From positions 682,001 through 746,000 of the forward strand of contig JAJFTH010000003.1 of NCBI GenBank assembly GCA_021373135.1: a stretch of DNA of 64,000 nucleotides, in the 5' to 3' direction. Of this stretch, positions 28,710-36,009 are shown in pieces (position 1 is the stretch's first letter; each line of letters opens with the position of its first letter). The stretch comes from Bacteroidales bacterium (lineage in GTDB: Bacteria > Bacteroidota > Bacteroidia > Bacteroidales > UBA1402). Below the pieces are notes generated by a model. It was given only the letters and a program-made list of their open reading frames with translations. It searched no databases and was not told the origin of the DNA. The position numbers and the translations under genes were made by a program.

Positions 28710-29324
28710 ATGAATTTTATTGAGTTTCGAAAAAAATTTATTGATATTGGATGTGTCAATACGCACCAGATAGTCGCTCTATACCCGGATTTCAACCATA
28801 ACAACCTGACACGCTGGGTAAAACAAGGCTTGTTAGTGAATTTGCGGCAGGGCTATTACTCCTTTCCTGAACTTCGTGCACAGTCGGAATTTACTTTCTA
28901 TACCTCAAACCGCATCTATAAGCCGTCGTATATCAGTTTGCACAGTGTGCTCGCATTTTACGGGATAATACCCGAGGCAGTAACGCAGATTACGGCGGTA
29001 TCATCATTAAAAACCGCCGAGTTTCAGAATGACTTCGGTGTTTACACTTATAAGAAAGTGCGGGAGGATCTCTTTTTCGGCTATGAACTAAAACCTTTTG
29101 GCGACAAGTCGATATTGTTTGCACACCCCGAAAAGGCACTGCTCGATTTGCTTTATCTCTATCCGTTTTATGATTCGTCCGAAGAGCTGGAGGAATTGAG
29201 GTTGGATGAAGCGTATATTGCCAACGACTTAGATAGGAAGCGGTTAGATGAATATGCAGCCCGATTCGGTAGTAAAGCATTGACCCGAAGAGTGGCGTTG
29301 ATGAAAAAATTTTATGGACTATGA
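28710..29324 (+). CDS. AbiEi-type antitoxin / transcriptional regulator
   Basis: The 204-residue protein starts MNFIEFRKKFIDIGCVNTHQ with an N-terminal winged-helix part (about 1-55, including NNLTRWVKQGLLVNLRQGYY) and an AbiEi C-terminal domain containing YISLHSVLAFYGIIPE and FAHPEKALLDLLYL. AbiEi represses the operon and counteracts AbiEii in phage abortive infection systems. The ATG at 28710 is used because the TTG further upstream lies within the promoter. Its stop overlaps the toxin start by 4 bp. Confidence 0.85.
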   Translation: MNFIEFRKKFIDIGCVNTHQIVALYPDFNHNNLTRWVKQGLLVNLRQGYYSFPELRAQSEFTFYTSNRIYKPSYISLHSVLAFYGIIPEAVTQITAVSSLKTAEFQNDFGVYTYKKVREDLFFGYELKPFGDKSILFAHPEKALLDLLYLYPFYDSSEELEELRLDEAYIANDLDRKRLDEYAARFGSKALTRRVALMKKFYGL

Positions 29325-30103
29325 TTGATTTACAGCAGATTAAAGGCTATTTTTCGGCAGAGTTGCGGCAAAATACGACTTTTCAGAAATATATGATAAA
29401 AGAGTACATTCAGTTGATGATATTGGACTGGCTCTCCACCTCGTCCTACGTTCAGAGAGTTGTATTTATCGGCGACACGAATCTGAGACTTGTTAAGGGC
29501 ATAGACCGTTTTTCGGAAGATTTGGATTTCGACTGTAAAAATTTTTCACAGGAAGATTTTACGAAGATGACCGACGAAATATTGACTTTTTTGCAGCGTT
29601 CAGGCTTGAAATCCGAGACTCGCGATAAAGCGAATGATAAACTTACTGCTTTCAGGCGTAATTTCTTTTTTCCGGAATTTCTGTTTGAATTGGGTTTGTC
29701 CGGATATAGAGAAGAACGTTTTCTTATCAAGGTTGAAAGTCAGGATCAGGGATTTGATTATAAACCGACTGTTGTCAATATCAAACGGGTAGGTTTCTTT
29801 TTCCCGTTTCCTGTGCCACCCGATTCAATTCTGTGTGCGATGAAACTGTCGGCTTTGCTGACTCGACAGAAAGGTCGCGACTTTTACGATGCAATGTTCT
29901 TGCTTGGACAGACCGAGCCTGATTACGATTATCTGGCTGTAAAACAGTATATTCGCAATAAAGAGGAGCTGAAATACGCATTACTTGAAACCGTCAATAA
30001 AACGGATCTCAAAAAAAAATATCGTGATTTTGAGCACCTGCTATTTAACAAAGCCAACGCGGAGCGGGTGCTTCGATTTGGAGATTTTGTCAACGAGTTA
30101 TAG
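29321..30103 (+). CDS. AbiEii-type nucleotidyltransferase toxin
   Basis: The 260-residue protein has the DUF1814/AbiEii nucleotidyltransferase signature: VVFIGDTNLRLVKGIDRFSE (about 47-66) and SEDLDFD (65-71) with the two catalytic Asp residues, plus the C-terminal RQKGRDFYDAMFLL. Family members transfer nucleotides to RNA, with tRNA acceptor ends shown as the target in some relatives. The motif reads GDT rather than the common GGT, a mild variation. It is coupled to the antitoxin by an ATGA overlap, which fits a toxin held in check. Confidence 0.87.
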   Translation: MIDLQQIKGYFSAELRQNTTFQKYMIKEYIQLMILDWLSTSSYVQRVVFIGDTNLRLVKGIDRFSEDLDFDCKNFSQEDFTKMTDEILTFLQRSGLKSETRDKANDKLTAFRRNFFFPEFLFELGLSGYREERFLIKVESQDQGFDYKPTVVNIKRVGFFFPFPVPPDSILCAMKLSALLTRQKGRDFYDAMFLLGQTEPDYDYLAVKQYIRNKEELKYALLETVNKTDLKKKYRDFEHLLFNKANAERVLRFGDFVNEL

Positions 30104-30203
30104 CTAAATGGGGCAATTGGAGTACAATGCGTTTTTTTAGCGCATGAAACATGGATGGATGAGCTAAAAACCCTGAATATAGAAAGCAAATATTTGATTC
30201 CGA

Positions 30204-30223
30204 AATCACCATATATGGTGATT
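30204..30223. promoter_or_regulatory. hip operator O1, 20-bp perfect palindrome
   Basis: AATCACCATATATGGTGATT is a perfect palindrome centred at 30213.5. Its core ATCACCAT-ATGGTGAT is shared with O2. It lies 142 bp before the HipB start, far upstream of the promoter. HipB proteins bind as dimers to palindromes of this size. Confidence 0.65.
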
Positions 30224-30257
30224 ATTAACAAAAACCACCTCCGCATTATAGGAATGT

Positions 30258-30291
30258 AAGTAAAAATCACCATTAATGGTGATTTTTACTT
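30258..30291. promoter_or_regulatory. hip operator O2, 34-bp perfect palindrome over the -33 region
   Basis: The palindrome runs from AAGTAAAAATCACCATT (30258-30274) into its exact complement (30275-30291), centre 30274.5. Its core equals that of O1. It reaches the TTG -33 element at 30290-30292, so bound HipB would block polymerase. Confidence 0.7.
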
Positions 30292-30320
30292 GTTTTTCTC
30301 CATAATTATTTTCAACTTTG
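30290..30320 (+). promoter_or_regulatory. Promoter of the hipBST operon
   Basis: The -33 TTG at 30290-30292 is followed 20 bp later by CAACTTTG at 30313-30320, which matches the -7 consensus except for its first base. Operator O2 overlaps the -33 and O3 begins at the predicted start site. Confidence 0.55.
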
Positions 30321-30325
30321 TACAA

Positions 30326-30345
30326 AATCACAATATATGGGGATT
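30326..30345. promoter_or_regulatory. hip operator O3, imperfect palindrome at the start site
   Basis: AATCACAATATATGGGGATT matches the O1 palindrome with 8 of 10 symmetric pairs, centre 30335.5. The centres of O1, O2 and O3 are exactly 61 bp apart. O3 includes an in-frame ATG at 30337, so it lies at the very start of the message. Confidence 0.6.
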
Positions 30346-30546
30346 ATGGAACAGATTGGCGAAGACATTAAGGCGAGACGGAAAGTGCTTTCGATAACAC
30401 AGCGTACACTTGCAGAATTGGCTGAAGTAGGTATCAATACCTTAACCCGAATAGAGAAGGGAGAAGGGAATCCATCGTTGGCTGTACTTGAAAAGATTGC
30501 CGACACTTTGGGTATGGAGTTGAAATTGGTAGTCAAACAAAAATAG
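30346..30546 (+). CDS. hipB: HipB-like XRE antitoxin / autorepressor
   Basis: The product (66 residues from the ATG at 30346) is a single helix-turn-helix domain, IGEDIKARRKVLSITQRTLA with GINTLTRIEKGEGNPSLAVL next, followed by a short strand MELKLVVKQ that would form the dimer sheet. HipB represses its operon and restrains the kinase toxin. An upstream in-frame ATG at 30337 would add three residues; homologues begin as M-x-x-I-G, which favours 30346. It is 8 bp before the split hipA genes. Confidence 0.85.
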   Translation: MEQIGEDIKARRKVLSITQRTLAELAEVGINTLTRIEKGEGNPSLAVLEKIADTLGMELKLVVKQK

Positions 30547-30554
30547 ATTAAACC

Positions 30555-30875
30555 ATGAGAAAAGCTGCCGTATATTTAAGAGGTCAGTATGCCGGAGAAA
30601 TATGCGAATTATCACCGCATGAATATGTTTTCAGGTATGATGACGATTATTTTGCAGACCCCGACAAACCGGCTATAAGCCTTACTTTGAATAAAAGTCA
30701 GCAAGAATACAGGTCGGAGTTCTTGTTCCCGTTTTTCTTCAATATGCTCTCTGAGGGGAGTAACAGGCAAGTGCAATCAAAGATGTTGCACATAGACGAG
30801 AACGATCATTTCGGCATATTGTTGGAAACGGCACAAACAGATGTAATTGGCGCAGTTACCGTAAAACCATTGTAA
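30555..30875 (+). CDS. hipS: HipS-like protein (separate HipA N-terminal subdomain)
   Basis: The 106-residue protein corresponds to the N-terminal subdomain 1 of HipA: AAVYLRGQYAGEICEL, then FRYDDDYFADPDKPAISLTL and LFPFFFNMLSEG. In normal HipA this part is fused to the kinase. In the E. coli O127 HipBST system it is a separate protein of about this size and acts as the antitoxin of HipT. The order hipB-hipS-hipT and the 3-bp gap to the kinase gene match that system. The stop is clean, so this is not a recent frameshift in a full hipA. Confidence 0.8.
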   Translation: MRKAAVYLRGQYAGEICELSPHEYVFRYDDDYFADPDKPAISLTLNKSQQEYRSEFLFPFFFNMLSEGSNRQVQSKMLHIDENDHFGILLETAQTDVIGAVTVKPL

Positions 30876-30878
30876 AAT

Positions 30879-31883
30879 ATGATAAAACTTGATAGATGCC
30901 CGTCAACTTTGGCATTGGGATACGAGGGATACTCACCTATTGGATTGAAACGGTTGTTCAACAAGAAAACCGTATCTCCGTTTATTCCCTATAAGCCTAT
31001 CGGCGAAAATCGTGAAGAGACCGACTTGTTTATGAAAAATAAGCAGCGAATATCTCTTTCGGGAGTGCAAAGTAAATATTCAATGGTTGTCGAAAATGGG
31101 CAATTGCGCTTAACCAAAGATGGAGAACAAGGTACATATATTCTGAAACCCAAGTTGAGTGAATTTTCCAACCGGGAGTTCAGCCCTGCAAACGAACATC
31201 TTACGATGCAGATTGCAGAACAAGTCTTCGGTATTGAAACTGCAGCAAACGGACTGTGCTTTTTTACCGGCGGAGAGATGGCATATATCACAAAACGGTT
31301 TGATTTTGCCGATGACGGCTCTAAATTACGAAAAGAGGATTTTGCATCGTTGGCGGGACTAACATCGGAGAATACCGATAAGGAGTATAAATACAACCGA
31401 TTGAGTTACGAAGATGTCGCCGAACTTATTGTGAAGTATGTGCCTGCCTGGAGGATAGAAATGCTCAAGTTTTTTCGATTGGTCGTATTTAATTTCTTGT
31501 TTTGTAATGGTGATGCACACCTTAAGAACTTTTCGCTGCTTGAAACGTTTGACGGAGATTTTAAACTATCTCCGGCTTATGACTTGATAAATACTAAATT
31601 ACACGTCGACGACCGTATATTTGCTCTCGATAAAGGGCTTTTTAAGAATGATGCTCCGCAGTTTATGCCAATGGGAATGGTAACCGGCAAAACATTTTTG
31701 GAGTGGGGTAAAAGAATCGGTCTTCCTGATAAAACTTTAAAGCAGGAGCTTGACAAATTTTGCTCTACATACGGTAAAATGGATACATTGATTGACAGCT
31801 CCTTCCTTTCCGAACCTTTGAAAAAAGAGTATAGCGAGAGTTATACCTCTCGCAGAGACTCATATTTAAAAACCAGATTGTAG
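30879..31883 (+). CDS. hipT: HipT-like serine/threonine kinase toxin
   Basis: The 334-residue kinase lacks the HipA N-terminal subdomain. The glycine-rich loop is RISLSGVQSKYSM with Ser59 and Ser61 in an S-x-S arrangement, as in HipT, where two such serines are autophosphorylated. Lys90 (YILKP) is the expected ATP lysine, Asp212 in NGDAHLKN the catalytic base and Asp235 in SPAYDLIN the metal ligand. From memory these are each two positions on from the E. coli HipT residues. HipA-family kinases phosphorylate aminoacyl-tRNA synthetases; the substrate here is not known. Confidence 0.83.
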   Translation: MIKLDRCPSTLALGYEGYSPIGLKRLFNKKTVSPFIPYKPIGENREETDLFMKNKQRISLSGVQSKYSMVVENGQLRLTKDGEQGTYILKPKLSEFSNREFSPANEHLTMQIAEQVFGIETAANGLCFFTGGEMAYITKRFDFADDGSKLRKEDFASLAGLTSENTDKEYKYNRLSYEDVAELIVKYVPAWRIEMLKFFRLVVFNFLFCNGDAHLKNFSLLETFDGDFKLSPAYDLINTKLHVDDRIFALDKGLFKNDAPQFMPMGMVTGKTFLEWGKRIGLPDKTLKQELDKFCSTYGKMDTLIDSSFLSEPLKKEYSESYTSRRDSYLKTRL

Positions 31884-31982
31884 TTTCTCATTTAATGGAT
31901 GCCGGAGAATACCGACATCTATGACGAGTTTGAGGAGATTAAAATTGTCTGTTTAATACCACATTCCGGGAACAATTCCCAT

Positions 31983-32030
31983 AAACAAAAAAATCGCCAG
32001 CAAGTTGATCATTCAACTGTTAGCGATTTT
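31983..32030 (-). terminator. Terminator downstream of tRNA-Leu
   Basis: On the minus strand, starting 5 bp after the tRNA 3' end, AAAATCGC pairs with GCGATTTT and CAGTTG with CAACTTG inside, ending in T7. The plus strand also ends in a T-rich tail, so it may stop hipT transcripts as well. Confidence 0.75.
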
Positions 32031-32035
32031 CTTTG

Positions 32036-32119
32036 TACCCAGACTCGGGATCGAACCGAGATGGAAGTGAATCCACTGGTGTTTGAGACCAGCGCGTCTA
32101 CCAATTCCGCCATCTGGGC
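32036..32119 (-). tRNA. tRNA-Leu (anticodon CAA)
   Basis: The minus strand folds as a class II tRNA: acceptor GCCCAGA with TCTGGGT (one G-T pair) and discriminator A, D-arm GCG/CGC, anticodon stem CTGGT/ACCAG around the loop CTCAAAC with anticodon CAA, variable stem TGGA/TCCA, and T-arm CTCGG-TTCGATC-CCGAG. The long variable arm and CAA fit leucine, reading UUG. CCA is not encoded. It has its own promoter and terminator and lies at the right edge of the accessory islet. Confidence 0.96.
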
Positions 32120-32131
32120 GTTTAGCGGGTG

Positions 32132-32161
32132 CAAAAGTACAATCTTTTTTTGATTTTACAA
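32132..32161 (-). promoter_or_regulatory. Promoter of tRNA-Leu
   Basis: The minus strand has TTG at 32161-32159 and TACTTTTG at 32139-32132, 19 bp apart, a full consensus pair. It is 13 bp from the tRNA 5' end. Confidence 0.8.
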
Positions 32162-32209
32162 GGAATGTCGGTTTTTTTTCTTATCCTTGTCAACAATAGA
32201 AACCCTAAT

Positions 32210-32240
32210 TTTGAATGGCTTTGGATTTAATTTATTTTTG
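32210..32240 (+). promoter_or_regulatory. Promoter of the outer membrane protein gene
   Basis: TTTG at 32210-32213 and TATTTTTG at 32233-32240 are 19 bp apart, a complete match to both Bacteroidetes elements. The leader would be about 24 nt. Confidence 0.8.
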
Positions 32241-32270
32241 CCAATGATTATTCATCTAAAAGACATAAAT

Positions 32271-32918
32271 ATGAAAAAGCTTATGACTTTAGTATTGATT
32301 GTTCTCTTATTTGCAGGTAGTGCCGATGCGCAGTTGCGATTTGGAATAAAATGCGGGGCGAATGCATCGAGCCTCTCAACGACATCCAGCGTGATTGATC
32401 AAGTGAAGGCCGCGACCAGTTATCAGGCGGGTGTGTTGATGCAATTGAAATTGGGAGGTTTTGCCATTCAACCTGAATTATTGTACAGTATAAAAGGCGG
32501 AGATCTGAGGAATGCAAATCTAAGTCCTCAGCTTGCAGCTTTGACTCAAAATGCGGACGAGATCAAATACAAGACGCAAAATATTGATATACCAATAAAC
32601 CTTCAGTTTGGAAGAAGTTTTGGCCCTGCGCGCATATATGCACAAATCGGACCTTATGTTTCTTTCCAGCTTGGAGCTGCACTCAATGGAGATGTTAAGC
32701 TGTATGATACCGTTGATGAAACGCTTGAATTCAACAAATACGATTGGGGTGTCGGTCTTGGAGTGGGTGCTGAATTACTGGGATTTCAATTTTCATTCAA
32801 ATATGACTTTGGGATGAACGAAGTCGGTAAGGAAACAGGAATCTCCGATATCAATGTGAATCCATTCAACGAGATGAAGAACAGAAACCTGAATGTATCA
32901 CTGGCTTATTTGTTTTAA
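32271..32918 (+). CDS. Outer membrane beta-barrel protein (PorT-like family)
   Basis: The 215-residue protein from the ATG at 32271 has a signal peptide MKKLMTLVLIVLLFAGSADA cleaved before Gln, then LRFGIKCGANASSL and alternating strands ending in an aromatic residue (SLAYLF), as in eight-stranded barrels of the OMP_b-brl_2 type common in Bacteroidetes. The longer upstream frame is not used because it starts before the promoter. Function unknown. The gene stands alone and is convergent with the phosphatase. Confidence 0.8.
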   Translation: MKKLMTLVLIVLLFAGSADAQLRFGIKCGANASSLSTTSSVIDQVKAATSYQAGVLMQLKLGGFAIQPELLYSIKGGDLRNANLSPQLAALTQNADEIKYKTQNIDIPINLQFGRSFGPARIYAQIGPYVSFQLGAALNGDVKLYDTVDETLEFNKYDWGVGLGVGAELLGFQFSFKYDFGMNEVGKETGISDINVNPFNEMKNRNLNVSLAYLF

Positions 32919-32921
32919 CGA

Positions 32922-33590
32922 TCAATTCAACAGATCAAGCAATTCTTCCGGCTTGTCAATGACGGCTTTTGCGCCGTTTTCTAATAATTCTTCTCTGGTG
33001 CGAAAGCCCCAGGTCACCCCGACTGGATACATTCCGCCGGCAATGGCGGTTTTCATGTCCACACTGGTATCACCTACATAGAGGATTTCTTCCGGAGAGA
33101 TACCAAGCGTTTTGCTGACCATGAGCACTCCGGTCGGATCCGGTTTGCGTGGAATAAGGTCTTTCGCTCCAAGTATGATATCAAAAGACCACTGGGACAT
33201 CAATTTGTCAGCGATTTTTCTGGTAAGAACGTCCGCCTTGTTGGACAGGATGGCCAGTTTTAATTTCCGCCCTTTCAAAGTATCCAGTAACTCAGGAATA
33301 CCGCGGTAAAGTGCAGTCTTTTGCAGGCAGTTCCTTTCGTAGTCCATCAGCAGGTCGGCGTAAAGTTCGGTGATGTTTTCTTCCGTTCTTTGTTCGTCTG
33401 AAAGTGTGCGCACAACCAGATTCTTTAGCCCTTTTCCTACGAAAGAACGATAGGAGGCATAATCGTGGGTAGGAAAGCCTTTGGCCGCCAAGACGCGGTT
33501 CATGGAGTCTGCGATGTCCTGAAGAGAGTTTATGAGTGTTCCGTCCAAGTCGAATATAACTGCTTTAAAGCACTTTCTATCTTGATTCAT
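32922..33590 (-). CDS. HAD-family phosphatase, phosphoglycolate phosphatase-like
   Basis: The 222-residue protein has motif I FDLDGTLINS (about 13-22), a helical cap, motif II LAILSNK with Lys in the PRKPDPTG segment, and motif III VGDTSVDMKTA. These are the Gph/PGMB-like HAD features, and hydrolysis of 2-phosphoglycolate is the best known role, though substrate cannot be read from sequence. The start at 33590 avoids a 29-residue lead that crosses the predicted promoter. It is divergent from the nfnAB genes. Confidence 0.85.
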   Translation of the reverse strand: MNQDRKCFKAVIFDLDGTLINSLQDIADSMNRVLAAKGFPTHDYASYRSFVGKGLKNLVVRTLSDEQRTEENITELYADLLMDYERNCLQKTALYRGIPELLDTLKGRKLKLAILSNKADVLTRKIADKLMSQWSFDIILGAKDLIPRKPDPTGVLMVSKTLGISPEEILYVGDTSVDMKTAIAGGMYPVGVTWGFRTREELLENGAKAVIDKPEELLDLLN

Positions 33591-33613
33591 AAGTGAGTAT
33601 TTGTCTAATGGCA

Positions 33614-33621
33614 CAAAGGTA
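33614..33621 (-). promoter_or_regulatory. Promoter -7 element of the HAD phosphatase gene
   Basis: The minus strand reads TACCTTTG, a full -7 match, 24 bp before the start. The -33 is not clear. Confidence 0.6.
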
Positions 33622-33633
33622 AGATAAAAATAT

Positions 33634-33665
33634 TTTGCCTGACTGGGCTTTTTCCTGTAAATTTG
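33634..33665 (+). promoter_or_regulatory. Promoter of the nfnAB operon
   Basis: TTTG at 33634-33637 and TAAATTTG at 33658-33665 are 20 bp apart, both matching consensus. The ATG is 49 bp downstream. Confidence 0.75.
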
Positions 33666-33713
33666 CCGCGATTTCAAGAAGAAGATCAGAGATATTTATA
33701 AAAAGGGAAATTT

Positions 33714-34532
33714 ATGAACAAGATTGTACGGAAGACCGATTTTTCAGATTTGGTGGTGCGGTTTGAAATTGAAGCTCCAAGAATAGCAAAAGCCCGTAAA
33801 GCAGGACACTTTGTAATAGTCAGGGTTTCTGAAAGAGGGGAACGGATACCATTTACCATTGCTGAAGCTGATGTGGAGAAAGGCACGATTACTTTGGTTG
33901 TGCAACGGGTAGGTGCCAGTTCAAGAAAACTTTGCGCCTTGAACGAAGGAGACTATATCCTGGATGTCGTTGGCCCTCTGGGTAAAGCAACACATATTGA
34001 AAAATTTGGAACGGTGGTCTGTGCCGGTGGTGGCGTGGGAGTAGCTCCGCTTTTACCCATTGTACAAGCCATGAAAAAAGCTGGAAACCGCGTGATTGTG
34101 GTTTTGGCCGCCCGTAATAAAGATCTGATTATTTTGGAAAAAGAAATGCGCGCAAGTTCGGATGAAGTGATTCTGATGACTGATGATGGTTCATCCGGAA
34201 AAAAAGGCTTGGTGACCAATGGCATTGAAGAAGTCATTCAACGTGAGAAGGTGGATCTTTGTGTAACCATCGGTCCTGCCATTATGATGAAGTTTGTTTC
34301 CATTCTGACTAAAAAATATGATATTCCTACTGTCGCATCCCTCAATACCATCATGGTGGACGGAACCGGTATGTGCGGTGCCTGTCGGGTAAGTGTAGGC
34401 GGGCAAACAAAATTCGTATGTGTGGATGGTCCCGAATTTGATGCACATCAGGTGGATTTTGATGAGATGATACAACGTCTCAAGGCATATCGGGATGAGG
34501 AACAAGAAGATTTAAAAAAATTAGAATTATGA
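33714..34532 (+). CDS. nfnA: NfnA-like ferredoxin-NADP reductase subunit alpha (sulfide dehydrogenase beta type)
   Basis: The 272-residue flavoprotein has an FAD-binding barrel (GHFVIVRV, RIPFTIAEAD), an NAD-binding half beginning VVCAGGGVGVAPLLPI (about 101-116), and a C-terminal 2Fe-2S site around DGTGMCGACRVSVGG with a later FVCVDGPEFDAH. This is the small subunit of NfnAB / SudAB. With NfnB it couples NADH, NADPH and ferredoxin by flavin-based electron bifurcation in anaerobes. Its stop overlaps the nfnB start by 4 bp. Confidence 0.87.
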   Translation: MNKIVRKTDFSDLVVRFEIEAPRIAKARKAGHFVIVRVSERGERIPFTIAEADVEKGTITLVVQRVGASSRKLCALNEGDYILDVVGPLGKATHIEKFGTVVCAGGGVGVAPLLPIVQAMKKAGNRVIVVLAARNKDLIILEKEMRASSDEVILMTDDGSSGKKGLVTNGIEEVIQREKVDLCVTIGPAIMMKFVSILTKKYDIPTVASLNTIMVDGTGMCGACRVSVGGQTKFVCVDGPEFDAHQVDFDEMIQRLKAYRDEEQEDLKKLEL

Positions 34533-35998
34533 CAAGAGAAGATATCATTGCCGAACAACGCAATCAGGAATGGCGTGACACTTTGCGCAAGAGTATGAAA
34601 GCCAAGGATCGTACCGATCTTCCGCGTGTTCACATGAATGAACTGGATGCAGAATATCGTAGCCACAACAAGGAAGAAGTCAATCAGGGGCTTCGTAAAG
34701 AACAGGCATTGCAAGAATCCAAACGTTGCTTAGATTGTGTAAACCCTACTTGTATGACTGGCTGTCCGGTGGAGATCAATATCCCTGGCTTTATCAAAAA
34801 TATAGAAAGAGGTGAATTCCTTGAGGCTGCCAAGACTTTGAAGATGACCTCTGCCTTGCCGGCTGTCTGCGGTCGTGTGTGCCCTCAGGAAAAACAATGC
34901 GAGGCTCAGTGTTTCTACACTTTGAAATTGAAGAAAGAGGCTGTAGCCATTGGTCATCTGGAACGTTTTGCCGCCGATTATGAACGCGAAAGCGGGCAAA
35001 TATCCATTCCTGAAATTGCTCCTTCCAACGGTAAGAAAATTGCCGTTGTAGGTTCAGGCCCTTCCGGCTTGTCTTTTGCAGGAGATATGGCAAAATTGGG
35101 ATATATCGTGGTTGTTTTTGAAGCTTTACATGAAATTGGAGGTGTCTTGAAATATGGTATTCCCGAATTTCGTTTACCCAATCAGATTGTTGATGTTGAG
35201 ATCAACAACCTGGAGAAAATGGGCGTTAAATTTGTCAAGGACTGTATCATTGGTAAGACCATTACGATGGATGAACTCAAGGAAGAAGGTTTCGAGGGTG
35301 TGTTTGTAGGAAGTGGTGCCGGTCTTCCGAATTTTATGAACATTCCGGGAGAAAACTTGATCAATGTCCTTTCATCCAATGAATATCTGACCCGTGTCAA
35401 CTTAATGGATGCGGCAAATCCGGAAGCGGATACCCCTGTTCCTTTTGGCAAAAATGTGGCCATCATCGGTGGTGGAAACACGGCGATGGATTCGGTTCGT
35501 ACCGCAAAACGTCTTGGTGCCGAACGTGCCATGATTGTTTACAGACGTTCTGAGGAGGAAATGCCCGCCCGGTTGGAGGAAGTGAAACATGCCAAGGAAG
35601 AAGGCATTGAATTCAAGACCTTGCATAATCCCATCGAATATTTCGGGGATGAAAACGGGCGTGTCAAACAAATGAGACTTCAAAAGATGGAGTTGGGCGA
35701 ACCAGATGCTTCCGGGCGTCGTAAACCAATTGCCATTCCCGGTGCAACTGAGTTGCTGGATGTCGATTTGGTGATTGTCAGTGTCGGTGTCTCTCCAAAT
35801 CCTTTGGTCCCGAGTTCTGTATCCGGACTGGATGTCAGCAAAAAGGGGACCATTGTGGTCAACGAAAAGATGCAATCTTCCATTCCGACTATCTTTGCCG
35901 GTGGGGATATCGTACGTGGCGGAGCCACCGTCATTCTCGCAATGGGAGACGGTCGCAAAGCTGCTGCTTCCATGCATGAGTATCTGAACAAGAAGTAA
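34529..35998 (+). CDS. nfnB: NfnB-like NADPH-dependent subunit (glutamate synthase small subunit family)
   Basis: The 489-residue protein has two 4Fe-4S sites in the N-terminal third (CLDCVNPTCMTGCPV and CGRVCPQEKQCEAQCF), an FAD motif VVGSGPSGLSFAG (about 173-185) and an NADPH motif IIGGGNTAMDSVRTA. It belongs to the GltD/SudA family, but no large glutamate synthase subunit is present and it is coupled to nfnA, which points to NADH-dependent ferredoxin:NADP reductase rather than glutamate synthesis. The 60-residue lead before the first cluster is usual for the stand-alone form. Confidence 0.88.
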   Translation: MTREDIIAEQRNQEWRDTLRKSMKAKDRTDLPRVHMNELDAEYRSHNKEEVNQGLRKEQALQESKRCLDCVNPTCMTGCPVEINIPGFIKNIERGEFLEAAKTLKMTSALPAVCGRVCPQEKQCEAQCFYTLKLKKEAVAIGHLERFAADYERESGQISIPEIAPSNGKKIAVVGSGPSGLSFAGDMAKLGYIVVVFEALHEIGGVLKYGIPEFRLPNQIVDVEINNLEKMGVKFVKDCIIGKTITMDELKEEGFEGVFVGSGAGLPNFMNIPGENLINVLSSNEYLTRVNLMDAANPEADTPVPFGKNVAIIGGGNTAMDSVRTAKRLGAERAMIVYRRSEEEMPARLEEVKHAKEEGIEFKTLHNPIEYFGDENGRVKQMRLQKMELGEPDASGRRKPIAIPGATELLDVDLVIVSVGVSPNPLVPSSVSGLDVSKKGTIVVNEKMQSSIPTIFAGGDIVRGGATVILAMGDGRKAAASMHEYLNKK

Positions 35999-36009
35999 TC
36001 TTTGAACCT

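Noticed and set aside
32036..32119. tRNA-Leu as the attachment site of an integrated element
   Set aside because: No direct repeat of the tRNA 3' end was found on the left side of the islet and no integrase gene is present.
31899..32153. Plus-strand open frame of 84 codons after hipT
   Set aside because: It runs through the terminator hairpin and the tRNA-Leu gene. Only its first 15 or so residues look protein-like, which is listed as a possible remnant.
34529..35998. Glutamate synthase small subunit (gltD) as the function
   Set aside because: No large subunit is present and the gene is translationally coupled to an NfnA-type partner, so the NfnB role fits better.
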